Of a DNA stretch of 64,000 nt, positions 33,972-45,050 are shown in pieces. Where the stretch lies: assembly GCA_021234155.1 (NCBI GenBank), contig JAJEKV010000011.1, positions 16,644,943 through 16,708,942 on the forward strand, in the 5' to 3' direction. The translations under genes were made by a program, and so were the position numbers. The notes beneath the pieces are model-generated. The model was not told where the DNA came from, made no database searches, and saw nothing but the letters and a program-made list of their open reading frames with translations. The stretch is from Isoetes taiwanensis (lineage: Eukaryota > Streptophyta > Lycopodiopsida > Isoetales > Isoetaceae). Within the stretch, counting starts at the first letter, position 1, and each line of letters begins with the position of its first letter.

Positions 33972-36900
33972 CTCGCTCCTTTAATGCATGTGATTAACAT
34001 AATTACCCTAAGGTAATATTTATGAATTAACATTATCATAGTATCGGATACATTATCCGATAGTACCATTATATTTACTCTAATCTTTGCAATATTTAAC
34101 GACTTTTAGATCGCGAATTATTTAAAACAATAACCCCGATTTAGACCTATTGTATTATAGATGTGGTTTTAATTATCATACACAAGAATTAGATGTGCTT
34201 CTTATTCTCTTCCTTGGGTCCCTGATTACCCTTTGGAAGTATATCCCTAAGATGCACTTAAGTATATCCGAATTCTATTTTCTATTTATATTTATAAGGA
34301 CCTATAGCTATCCTTGAAGGAATTGCATCCTTGCTAAGGATTAATTAACATGCTACTTCACATTATCGTTGTTATTTAACTTATTTCCCTATGATACATA
34401 TACGCACAACAATTTCTATGCGCTTATTAGGGTCTATATTTAACTTATCAATAAGACACATTAAGGCTTATAATACATGCGATACCTTACCTAAGGCTAA
34501 AACGATCCACTCATTGAGCCAAGGCCGAGTAGTTTGGAGGTGACTTGGTCGCTCATTGCTCCCATAGTTTTGCTCCACTTCGCTGGTGTAGTTCACTACT
34601 ACGCCGGGCCTCAAGACGCTGAAGGCCTCCCGAGCTATCCATCTATCTATCTTACGCCTATTTGCTTCGCCATTGCCGGAGTGAACTCTATTCTACGGGT
34701 CACCAATTGGTGCAAGTACGCTCAATCATAAGATTGAGCCCTCCCACTTTCTTTGAAAAGAAAATGGTCCTCAAGATTCCCTTCAATGACATTGCACACA
34801 ACGCCATATCTATTCTCTCCCCTTAAGAGGTTATACGCTTCTTACTTAGCGCATTAAGTTACTAGCCTTAGCTAACATATATAACCATCTAAGATGGATG
34901 CACATATTATGTTATCATTTATTTCAATATAATTATGGGTTATCTACTTAGTTAGAACGATTCTAAACCACAAGGTTTTGTCATGACGACAATTCCTTTT
35001 GTCTCAAAAGACTATTTGATTACTATAATTTTATTTTAGATGTACCTTGCATGTACTATTATTTTATTATTCTAGAGATTCCCCTTTCTTAGTTATTTAA
35101 ACTCTTGGAATATTCCTACCAATCGAATTGATGTCATCGCAAATGTTGGCCGGACTTGTTAGATTACTTCTTTCTTTGGGTTGGATTATTCTTTTGGAGA
35201 TACTAGATTTATACATGGTCAACAATTATCCTAGTAGTGATTCCTTCTTAGTGAGGAGATCAATCTCACCAAGTGGTTTCAACACATTGGATGTCCAATA
35301 ACAATCGTATAATTTTAGTTACTCCTATGCGTCTCCTTCCCAATTGGGCAATCCTTTCAACGAGAATATCCGAATTGCCTTCTATCCCAATATGGATGTT
35401 ACCATCCATACATTTAACCTACTAGGCCCCATGGCCTTAGATCCTTTGAGCTTGCTAGAAGCTCATCCACTGCTGCCCGCTTGAAGGAGCAAGGTAACGT
35501 TCTCCCGAAGTCGCCGATACTTCAGTCTCCCTTGACAGTGGCTCCTCTTTGATGTAGAGGTTGACTTTGTTCGCTAGAAGCCTCTCATTGCCGGGTGGCT
35601 TGATGGTGTAGTTGATCATTTGAATCTTGCATGCCGCCAAATGCCCTCAAAGTGGCGCTGCTTGAAAGAGATCTTTCATCTTGAACTCTTTGTCTTGGCA
35701 GCTAAAGGATGACTCAGATCCGATATTGTTTCTTTCGACTCCATCGATGTCTCATACGCCGAGTCCTCTTGTCGTTATCGTGTTGCCCAAGAGTGTTGAC
35801 GATGTTGATTGCTTCACCCCCCGCAACTTGCATGACATCTCTTCCTTTGATGTGTTACGCTATGGGAGGGAAGAAATAACAAGGGAACTATACATGCACA
35901 ACATATAGCTTACATAATTACAATTACTACTAGAGCTATTAGGTCTCCCTTGTGCCTCCCTTCGAAGTTGCACACCTACTCCTTGGCAATGTCATTGGTG
36001 TTCCTCCTGCAATGGTGTTGACGATCTATATCCTCCTATTTGTACGCCGCTACGCACCCGGGTAACTTGTTGATATACTTGGGCCCTCCGATGTTTGTCG
36101 GGGCTATGGCACAACCGCTTTGCATCACATTCTAACTAAGGTGTGCTTGTCGTTGATGCTTCGACATTTCACCGCTTTGATCCCCGTTTCGGGCAATAAT
36201 TGTTCCCCCTTCATGATACTTTGAAGCTATTTGAAGGCGCCTCTTGAGGCCTGGCGCTGATTCCTTTGGCTATACTCCTCCGAGTTGTTCTCTTCTCGCA
36301 GCTTGTTCTTTGAATCGCTCATCCTTGGGTTCACCAAGTTGCATGCAAGGTCACAGGCAAGTCATCGGCTCGCCTCACCTAGTTGGTTCTCCATCGAAGC
36401 TTCCAAACTTCCTTCGTTTGATCCCCTCGATCACATGGCTTGACGTTGTCACGCTCCACTATGCCGCCTTCTTGTCTTGAGGTACCTTCCCGTGGCTTTA
36501 TTGTGCTCGCTCGCTTTGATCCTCCCCTGCCTCTCGAAGCTCGTGGAAGAAGTCGGTTGCTAGCACTTCTCCATCTTTTCAGTTCTCCGACCTTTGTCCT
36601 TCTATGCATGTCGGTCTCTTTGGCAAGTAAGGCATCATGACTCTCCTCCCCCGATGGCTCCGCTTGCCGGGATGATGGATCATTATCTCAAGCAGCCTTG
36701 ACCCTTGCGTTGAAGAAGTACCGCCTTTAGATATACTCTTGTCGTTGAATAGCCCGCTATTATCTTGAACTCTCTTTTCGCCGAAGGTGCTTCAGTTGCT
36801 ATCCTTGTCGTTAAGGGCCGAATGCTTCTACCTTGGGCGCTTGACGCCACACATGTCGAGATATGGTCGGCTTCTTCTCTTCTAATTACCGGTAGGAGTA

Positions 36901-39689
36901 CCGACGGCCATCACCTAGTTGTTGGGGCATATCTCCTCGTCGCGTGCCTTTCGTAGTGCATCTCCATCTAATACACGTGTCATAGCACATCCCCCTATAT
37001 TACCACAAGTTGGAATTATGGTCGCCGAGATGTTGCCTTCTTAGTTGGCTTTCTGATGCTGTGGGTGTTCCTCCTTCCATTGTTGAGGCCACTCATGTCA
37101 TAGGTTCGTCAAGTGCTGCCACTGCTACAAGAGGTAGTGTTGCGCCCTGACGATGTCCTGGTGCCGTGTTGATGATCTTGACATGACCGGTGTTGTCTCT
37201 TATTCTGACATTGGGTGGACGAGCGGTCTTCTACTTGAGGGCAGTTCCCGAAGTGTTTGGAGTCGAAGGTTTGCTTGGCCTCTAGTCGTTTCTCCCTCGT
37301 GACTTGCTCTTCCATTTTGATCTTGGGCTATAGTTGTGCTTCCTTGTTTCCTCCTTTGGTAGTCGAAGTGAAGGAGCTTCCTGATCTAAGCGCTAAATCC
37401 GTAAAACATGACTCTAAACTCATGTTTCTCCACTATATATGTGGACACCCTAGATATACAATAGACATATACGCATTTACATTGGGATTTTAATTCATCC
37501 ACTTTTGCAAAACAACTACTTAAGATCTACCTAATTATTTATACTCCTTTTAGGTTTCCCTTCCTCGATCGCGCTTTTGATCCTTCGGTTTTTGCTGCAT
37601 CTTCTTTTGCTCGTTGACTCCGGGATTCCTTGAGATGCCGCTACTATTGTTGAGCTTTTATGTTCGATCCGAGCTGATCACCTCAAGTTGGCGTAAGAGT
37701 GTTCGCCGATGTGATCCCTTGAAAAGATGCTCCTCCTATTGTTGTGTATGTTCGCCGCGAGGAATGCGGTAACCGCCACGCCCCTACATGCGTGTGTTGT
37801 TGCAAGATTGCTGATTTGCGGTGCCATTGATCGAGCTTGAGTAGGGTCACCGGCTGTTGCAGCCGGGCATTCTTGAATGTCTTCAAGCTCGGAGATCGTG
37901 GGTCGGTAGGCGTGCATTGTCAATCCCCGCAGTTGAATTTCCCGTGCGCGACTCCCCGCTGCTTGGGCTTTGCTTCATTCCGAGGTGGCTCTCCCGCGGC
38001 TCGGAAGTGTGGTCATCTCCATTGCCCCTATCATAGCTCCTTCCTCGGGTCGCTTTTGCGTGATTTTGTACTCGCTGGCTAGGTCGCCTCCTCCGGCCCT
38101 TTGGGTCCTAACCATTCGAAGTTCGCACTCCTTGGCCGACGAGTAAAGCCGCCCTTCCTTTGGTTTCTAGGTGTTCCCGGTCCGGAATTCCCGCTTGAGC
38201 AGAATATTCTCCTCCTTGGTCTTGCCCCTAGTGCCGATATTGTGCCTTCGAAGTCGGAAATGTTCCTTGATATGCGCCTCCTCCCTCTCATGGTCTCCTA
38301 CCTTTTTGGAACCGATGAAAGTTCTCCGCGGGTGCAAGGGAGCTGGAGGCTCATCTTGGTCAGCCTTTAGGTGCTTTTGTGGTTGCTTAGCTTGGTTACT
38401 TCCTTTTATTGACGCGGCGCTTTGAGCTGCCGGGCCGCAAGGTCGTGGGTGATCTTCCCTCCGTTTTCTATACGCCCCGTGTCGCCATGAGTTGTCTCCC
38501 TCGACGGAAGATTATGCCCTCTCGCCCTAGCTCGTGATGCTAACGCCGACATCGATGCCTAACATCTTCCAGACACTGTATTTTGTTGTCTCGCTTCTTC
38601 CATTTGAAACTCATAAAAAGGCCGAGTTGGTGAAGGCGCTTGAGATCCTCTTTTCCGATGTGAGCTCGTGGACGTGGTAGCCGGAGGTTGACATCTAGAA
38701 CATTCTTGGTGCCTTTGGTTACCAATATTCTTCCCATTTGATGGAGATTGATGATAGGCCGGTGGTGTCCCGCTCTACTCGCTTGTCGGTTGAGGTGTTT
38801 GTCGCTGTGCTTCCCCCCTCTTGGGTCCCTTTTTCGCCCCCTCTCCTTATCTGCTTGTGCATTGGCCGGGACCTTGATGTCTTCAAGAAGTTGCCTTTAG
38901 CTCGCCTCAGGGCTCGCCCCGCCCTTCAAAGCAACGCCTGGTATCCTAGAGTCTAAGAGTCTACTTGAAGGGCTCTCCTACAATATTCTCGGGCTCTATA
39001 AGCAAGCAAGATGGCTTGAGCAGCATTACTGAAGACATATCTATAATCTACAAGTCTATGGACATTAGGACGTGTGGTATGGCATGAAATGAGGGTTGTT
39101 TTGCAAAGCCCTCATGGTGTTTGAGGTATACTCTAAGGTCCTAGCAAAGTTGGTTTGGGGGTCCAACTCTACACATGGAATGACTTGGGCAGCTCTAGGC
39201 TCTAGCTCCTTTCTAGGTATCCCGCAATAGGGAGGTCAATGTATGCTATATAAGTCAAACTCTATTAGAAGGACAATGCAATTAGGTCAAGGTTTATGCC
39301 TTTGGCTCGAGCAGAGGTGGTGTACCAACAGTTGGACTTGGGTTGCTATGCTAAGGTCTAGATGACTATAACAAAGGGGTGTTCCTGAGCACTTCTACCT
39401 AGGAGTAAGGCATCAGCTTCGAGCCGAGAGCAATACTTATGAAGCTACTAATGGGGTATGCTTCTATCTACAAACAAACTACAGTTTGGGAAAGCAATTC
39501 AAGGGTTTGAGCAATTTTGGTCATTTTGAGATGGGGTTTGACATTTCTATCCTAATTTGAGGTCATAAATGGATTCTAGGCTGTCTAACGGTCCTAACGC
39601 AACAAATTTCAGGCGATTTGGAGCTCAGAGCTCAAGTTATGGAGGTTCAAAATTTTGAGGTTCACACATGTTGCCTGCACCGATTTTGA

Positions 39690-40737
39690 GAATGTAGAAA
39701 TCTGTCCCCGGCGCGACGGTGAGACATGGGTCCTAATTGGGCTAGGCTTACTCAATTTAAGTGATCTAAGGCTGTAATTCCACTAAACTCATCGAAGAAG
39801 GCAGAATTGACCCCTTACTTGGTCGATTTGGAGCTGTTTTGGGCATTTTTAGCATGGTTCATCGCTATGTTTCCAGCCCGATTCCTAAAATCTAGAAATC
39901 TGCCCCGGCGCCGACGTGAGACATCGCCTCAATTTTGCTCAAAAGCTCCAATTTGACTAAAACAAAAGCTAGAATTCTATAACTTAACTTAATTAAGTAA
40001 CTTTATACGCTTATAATTTACTCTAAAACACGTTGTATTAAACAAATTTTATCATTTACTTAAATTAATAAGGTTCTCCTTTGATATGATTGGTAAGTGC
40101 ATATCTTTCTTCATTAGAGTTACTCCCTTGGTGTGTACCGCGGCGGTCTGTTGAGTCTTCAAAATGTTGGACCAGCTTCGCTCTGCCGCCGCTTGACCCC
40201 CGGCCTCCCGCCTCGCTCTCATTCTTCCTCCTCTTCTTTTGTTTCCTTGCCTCCTTGGCCCTCGGGCTGTTTCGCTTTGTCGAGGGAGTCGAAAGTGTGG
40301 TCTGTTTTGCGTGGCCATGTCGACGGAGGCTTGGTGTCTATCGTGATGATGACTCTATCTAGCTTAAGGGTCTTGGTTCTAAGTCTAAGGCTTGGCCATT
40401 AATATTATCTAACATTATTACAGCTTAAATCTAATTAAGGATTATAATTCAAACACAAACGATGCCCGCCCTCAGTGGTTGGCACGGGGGGGTTTGGGGG
40501 GGTTCAACCCTGTGGGTGGGAGGTTCAATTCCGCCATAATTCCTAGGGAATTTTTTAAGATGAGGTTTAAATAGATTAGAAAGCTAATCTAGCTAATTCC
40601 TAGGCTGAAATTCGAATTACTAAGTTACTTTTTAAATTTTTTTTTTCTTTTAAACTGCTTTTTAATCAATGTTCAGCTTAGCATGTGTTTCTACATTTTA
40701 AAAATCGTCGGCGCCACGACGTGTGAGACCATCCTAT
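39690..40737. repeat. Dispersed motif in the element 2 leader (three copies)
   Basis: A word of the form tctgccccggcgccgacgtg followed by agac occurs, with variation, at about 39700-39728, 39898-39925 and 40706-40731. The first two are preceded by tagaaatctg. The spacing is irregular. Confidence 0.6.
40464..40535 (+). other. tRNA-like A/B-box segment, possible SINE head
   Basis: ctcagtggttggcac (40471-40485) resembles a pol III A box, and aggttcaattcc (40521-40532) resembles a B box; another ggttcaaccc lies at 40501-40510. A T-rich stretch lies at about 40,640-40,655. No complete tRNA cloverleaf can be formed. It could be the head of a tRNA-derived SINE inserted in element 2, or chance. Confidence 0.3.
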
Positions 40738-40954
40738 TTGGCCTACTAATTTTTTTTCAGAATTTACTAATTCACTTTAAACGCTTTTTAACTATTAATT
40801 CAATTTTCCGCTACTAATTCACTTTAATGTTGCTAGCTTAGCATATACTACAAAAATGAGAAAAAAATTTCCCATTTCTCGAGGTTTGAGGATCCTATCA
40901 AGTTAGTACTACTGGGAGCATGGTCAGTGCTTTGCTCTTGGTCTCCAAGAACAT

Positions 40955-40967
40955 TGCTCGATACCAA
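40955..40967 (-). other. Element 2 primer-binding-site-like motif
   Basis: Minus strand TTGGTATCGAGCA lies 3 nt from the 5' LTR end. It is the same shortened initiator tRNA-Met-type motif as in element 1. Confidence 0.65.
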
Positions 40968-40970
40968 TCG

Positions 40971-42693
40971 TGGACGCTCCCCTACTACCAGATAGAGATT
41001 GCACTCACCGCATACAAAACAGAGTTCATCCCCATACCAGCTCCATGCTAATCTGTGGCCCTCCACATGACACCGCAACCGCGGCGGGTTCCAAAGGGGA
41101 AGAGTGGAAGGGTCATTGCACCCCGCCTCCCCTCGTGGCCTACCTAGTCATGGGTTTAAAACATACATGTCAATATAAGAGCACATACATCAACATCATA
41201 TGACCATCAACGGCGATGGTCCTCCACATATCTGCATAGACAAAGATCAAGACATCACATAGGGAATCCTACCCAAGGCTCAGACTCAAAGGGATGACTG
41301 ACGGGCTTGGGTCTCCAGTTCAGTCTGCAAGTGCATCTTCATGGCAATGGATTTGGCCGGGCATAAGAACATGGCATAGGGTTGTCCACTCCATCCTTTC
41401 CCCTCCCCGTGCACACTGCGAGTAGGTTGAAAAGTGTTGGGACTCGATCAGAGTCTCACGGATGCATAGCCAAGGGGGGCTATATCCCGGGTTGCATCTC
41501 CCCAGCCCGATGGGGGGGGTGGGGATCTCTCCCTCCGTGAGATCTACAATGCCGACTCAAGGTGACTAGAGGGCCACCGCCTCGCATTCGGACTTGAACT
41601 CAATGGAAGGTCATATTCACCACCTCAATTAGTAAAATGAGCCCATGCCTTGCCCACACGCAGCGTGGCAAGCCATTAGACCTAGGTCACAATGACCCCT
41701 AAGCAGCATTTACACACCATAGGGTCGCTCAAGAGTCGTGAACATGAACCTCCTTATAAGCCGCCCTCCTCCCTTCACCCACAACCAGGTGTGGCTCTTG
41801 TGCACAGGCCGCATCTATAGTGTGCTAGAGGCTAATCTAGGAGCATCTACTACCAAGCTTTTGGGTCTCTACCCCCTTCCCAATACAAGGAGTTCACAGA
41901 GATACATCATCCATATATACATCAAAGAAGAACTAAAGAACAAGATCTAATCTATATCATAGAGTTAGGTTCTTTAGTTAGAATCTGCTATCTAGAGTTC
42001 TAGAGGGAGGGCTATATGGGCAATTTAAGAGGCTAAACCTACCGATTGGATGGCTGAAATGGGGTTTAGACTACTAAATTGCCTAAATACCTGATCCTTG
42101 AGTTCCTCCTCGACCAGCTTCTGACCATCCCACAAATGCTCAATCAAAAGGAAAACTAATGATGCAGCTTCTCTCAGCATAGAAGTTCTGGGAGGCGGGT
42201 TTTGGCTCTTGAGGCAGCCAAAAATGTAGCCTCTAAAAACCCTAGAAATCTAAAATGGGCAGTTAGGGTTCTCCTACTTAAATAGACAAGGGGTGGTTAG
42301 GGTTTCCAATTATCCCCTTAGGCATATGTGGGATAATTGGGAAAAGGGCCCACTTGCCTTTAAGGGCTAGTGGCCAAATGTGCCCACATGGAAAGCAGGC
42401 ACCCAAATGTGCTCACATGGAAATGTGTGCACATTAATGAATGTGTACATTGGAAAATGCACATTAATTGCACCTATGGGTATGGCCCACTTGGCATCAA
42501 GTGGCCACATGGAAATGTGTGCCTACATTAATGTGCGTGTACATTGAAAATGTGCACATTAATACTACGCATTCTAGTAAGCTGCCTCAGGGCTACCCAT
42601 TTGCTACACGCTACGCATACCGCCGGGTGAGGTACGCTGACGCGGCAGCATAAATATACGCCCCGAGCGATAATCGCGGGCTGGAACGCCACA
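40971..42693 (-). repeat. Element 2 5' LTR
   Basis: It corresponds to 31037-32758 along its whole length and is 1,723 bp. Identical AT-rich blocks alternate with short scrambled G/C-rich patches (for example gcggcgggttccaaagggg for gtgacgggttccagtggg). The inner end reads tggacgctcccc in place of tgtgacgtcccc. Confidence 0.88.
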
Positions 42694-42698
42694 CCTTG
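42694..42698. repeat. Right target-site duplication of element 2 (CCTTG)
   Basis: It directly follows the LTR end gaacgccaca at 42,693. A 5-bp repeat is the usual size for Ty3/gypsy integrases. Confidence 0.85.
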
Positions 42699-43260
42699 GG
42701 AGTGGCAAACTTGCATTTAGAGAACTGCAGAAGAGTCGACGACGCTCTTAGCTTCCTCTCGCAGCCAATCAAAATGTTGTTCATGTTGCCGTTAAGGTTT
42801 TACTATAGATGAGAATGTCACAAAGAAAATAACAACAAAGTCATCTAAGTATTGGCGAAGATGTCATTCATCAACCGCGATAAACGCGCAGGTGGGCATT
42901 GATCAATCCAAAGGTATGACGGAACCTATAATGCCCATATTCAAAAGCGTAAAAGCACGGCGAAATGTCCTCCTTATCCTTATTTGATGGTACCCTAGAG
43001 CGAAATCAATCTTTTTTGAAAAATATTTGGCTCCTTTGTAATCGGGTCCATGAGATCATTCCCGCCCAGGGGCGTAGCATAGCCATTCTTGATGGTATGC
43101 TTATGAGCTGCCTATAATCACACACATCCTTAAGGAGCCATCTTTCTTCTTGACAAAAAAGAATAGAGCCTAAATGGTGAAACACTAGGTCAATAAAACC
43201 TGCATTTAGCAACTCTTGAAGCGTTTCAAGCTCAGCTAACTGAGGACCTATTCCTAAGAC
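42699..43260 (-). pseudogene. Element 1 reverse transcriptase, N-terminal and catalytic part
   Basis: Minus frames give LLNAGFID and VCDYRQL (about 43,120-43,212), then KKIDFALGYHQI (about 42,985-43,030), and then LMNDIFRQYLDDF with the catalytic YLDD at 42837-42851. The end reads KCKFATPK up to 42,699. With one CCTTG copy removed it runs in frame into VDYLGHII of the left part. Frameshifts are much denser here than in the left part of the same element. Confidence 0.82.
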
Positions 43261-43499
43261 GGGCCTTGGGCTTTCCTCGGTGTAGGCTTAGTACCGGGTT
43301 CTAGAGCTATCTCTACATTCTACCCCCTCCTAAAGGAGGCCGATCTCATCTGAAAAAAGATCCCTAAATTCTCGGAAGAAGGGTGGCAAATGTCCCGTGG
43401 CAAGGTGTCTATTACTTCACGCTAGTGTCGCACTCAATGGAGGCAAGTGTAATGAGGCAAAGAAGTTCATTCCTCGCATATAGCTTTTTCTAACCGCTT

Positions 43500-43850
43500 G
43501 ATTGACATAGACTGGATGACAGAGTGGGAATGGTTCACCTGATTGTCAACACAAGTGTTCCATTAGCGGCGCTGAAGGTAACTCTCGCTCAAGTAGCCTA
43601 TGTTGGCCTCAGATGCCAAAACCCATACCAACAATAAGATCATATTTACAATGTCCATTAACTCGCGACTCCAAGGCAACCGCATCCGCAACTGCATTTT
43701 ACAAGCACGCGGCGCCATGAGTGTGTCTGATCTACCACCGCTAGCGAATCGCTTAGGCTCTGATCTCAATGTTTCAAGCTGTAATACCTCGCCAATTCTA
43801 GGAGAAGCAAAATTATGCACTACCCAGATCCATCAAAATTATGAAAGGCT
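43500..43850 (-). pseudogene. Element 1 aspartic protease region
   Basis: The minus frame reads HNFASPRIGEVLQLETLR, matching the retropepsin stretch just after the active site. Directly upstream, across a frame break, ILMDLG stands where ILIDSG or ILVDTG is expected, so the catalytic Asp is present but the Ser/Thr reads Leu. This enzyme releases the mature gag and pol products. Position between gag and RT fits. Confidence 0.65.
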
Positions 43851-44028
43851 TACTGCCTACTTGGCCTATTGTAGAAATAAATGCAGGGCTGACTTTCGCT
43901 GCCGCTTCTATAGTGGCAAGAATAGACGCATCATGAATGTACTCGAGCCTCGGCCCCGGCTTGAGATTGGACTCAGATCTTCCCAATCAAGGCCTGGCCA
44001 TGGGCCGGCCAGCGCTCACAGGACGTAA

Positions 44029-45050
44029 GGGCAATTTCCGCATGAAGTGTCTGTGCCTTATACACCTGTAGCATGCCTTATCTCGCATGAGCTGTTCTCA
44101 GCCTCTTTAGAATGTGGATCAGAAGAGGCCTCAACTTCCTACCGCATTGTTCGGCTTATCTTGCTAAAAGGTGACTTTCTTCTCCCCGCGCCGTGAAGAG
44201 TTCTGCCGGTAAGGCCTCGGACTTGTGAACGGTGTTTGTAAGGTGTGTGGACGTCGGGTCATGGTAGTCATATGCGTCACGATACGCCTTGGCGTCCTCT
44301 TCGAGGCTTAATGCCTTAGCTTCCGCTCAAGCACGATTTTGGGTCTATGGCCTTGACCAGGCAAGCGTAATGGATGGGGCCAACCCTTCAATGTAGCCCC
44401 CACGCCTCTCTTTTCATTTATTCCTCGTACATACAACCTAAGCGCATGAATTTATCAAGCAGGCCCCAACGGACATGCCCTCCTTTCCTCGCTCTAACCT
44501 CGTAAAGGTCTCGACTGGTTGGCATTTGTGCGACGCAGGCACATAATGCCATTTAAAAGCCTTAGCAAACTTTTTGAACTTGCACCGCCTCCTCGTCTGT
44601 GTGCTTAGCTCGCATAACCCTCTTTCCACCAAATACCTGCAGCCCGTAAGGCTGGTGGTGGTAACCTTCTGATCCTTCTCCGGCTATTCCATAGGATTTT
44701 CCAAACTCCTTCATCTCTCGCCCAACCAGATTCCCCGCTGCTCAAGCCTCCTCGATTTCCCATACTGAGCCAGCTTCCTCGCTTCTTCCATATACTAGTT
44801 ATGGCTGTATCAATCTGCTTACTGGGTATTCTATCCTTACGCTTTCTCGCATGGTCACTCTGACCGACAGCTTATGACCCGTAAGACAATCGGGCGGTTG
44901 AGTGTGAGGAAGTGGGTGCTATCCTTAGAGGAACTTCTATGACGCTTAGCATGAGGCCTCCTTGGTACGTGTACGTGGCTAGCTCTAGGAGGAGATGGTC
45001 ATGCAGTGTGGACCTACGACGCTAAGGTACTCCTGGTCCGCCCTCCCGGT
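44029..45050 (-). pseudogene. Element 1 gag with zinc knuckle
   Basis: The minus frame 44632-44438 reads KWHYVPASHKCQPVETFTRL and then ERGKEGMSVG, matching the retrotransposon gag core. At 44073-44029 the frame reads CYRC, then a His, then HFMRK, a CCHC zinc knuckle whose last Cys is lost to what looks like one extra A. Gag forms the particle that packages element RNA. The N-terminal part (44,640-45,050) is too shifted to read. Confidence 0.7.

Larger units (their letters stand above)
32815..40954 (-). other. Element 2 interior, no recognisable coding domain
   Basis: The left part (32,830-35,400) is AT-rich with a T30 tract near 33,942-33,971. The stretch 35,450-38,950 is richer in C and T on the plus strand. 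Minus frames such as 38079-38291 and 36379-36609 are rich in Arg, Lys and Ser but have no recognised domain. The stretch 39,000-40,440 looks like leader. 33805-33860 matches the 3' UTR of element 1. Confidence 0.45.
31037..42693 (-). mobile_element. Gypsy-like LTR retrotransposon, element 2, nested in element 1, no polymerase recognised
   Basis: An 11.7-kb element with LTRs of about 1.72 kb at 31037-32758 and 40971-42693, a polypurine tract at 32759-32771, a primer-binding-site motif at 40955-40967 and a perfect 5-bp target-site repeat. By polypurine tract and primer site it reads on the minus strand. The 8.2-kb interior shows no RT, integrase or protease motif that I can find on either strand. 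It is therefore either a non-autonomous large derivative (LARD type) moved by a relative such as element 1, or its coding part is unreadable because of sequence errors. Confidence 0.85.

Noticed and set aside
43600-44028. 142-codon plus-strand frame
   Set aside because: It is the antisense shadow of the element 1 protease and zinc-knuckle region, where the minus strand has recognisable motifs.
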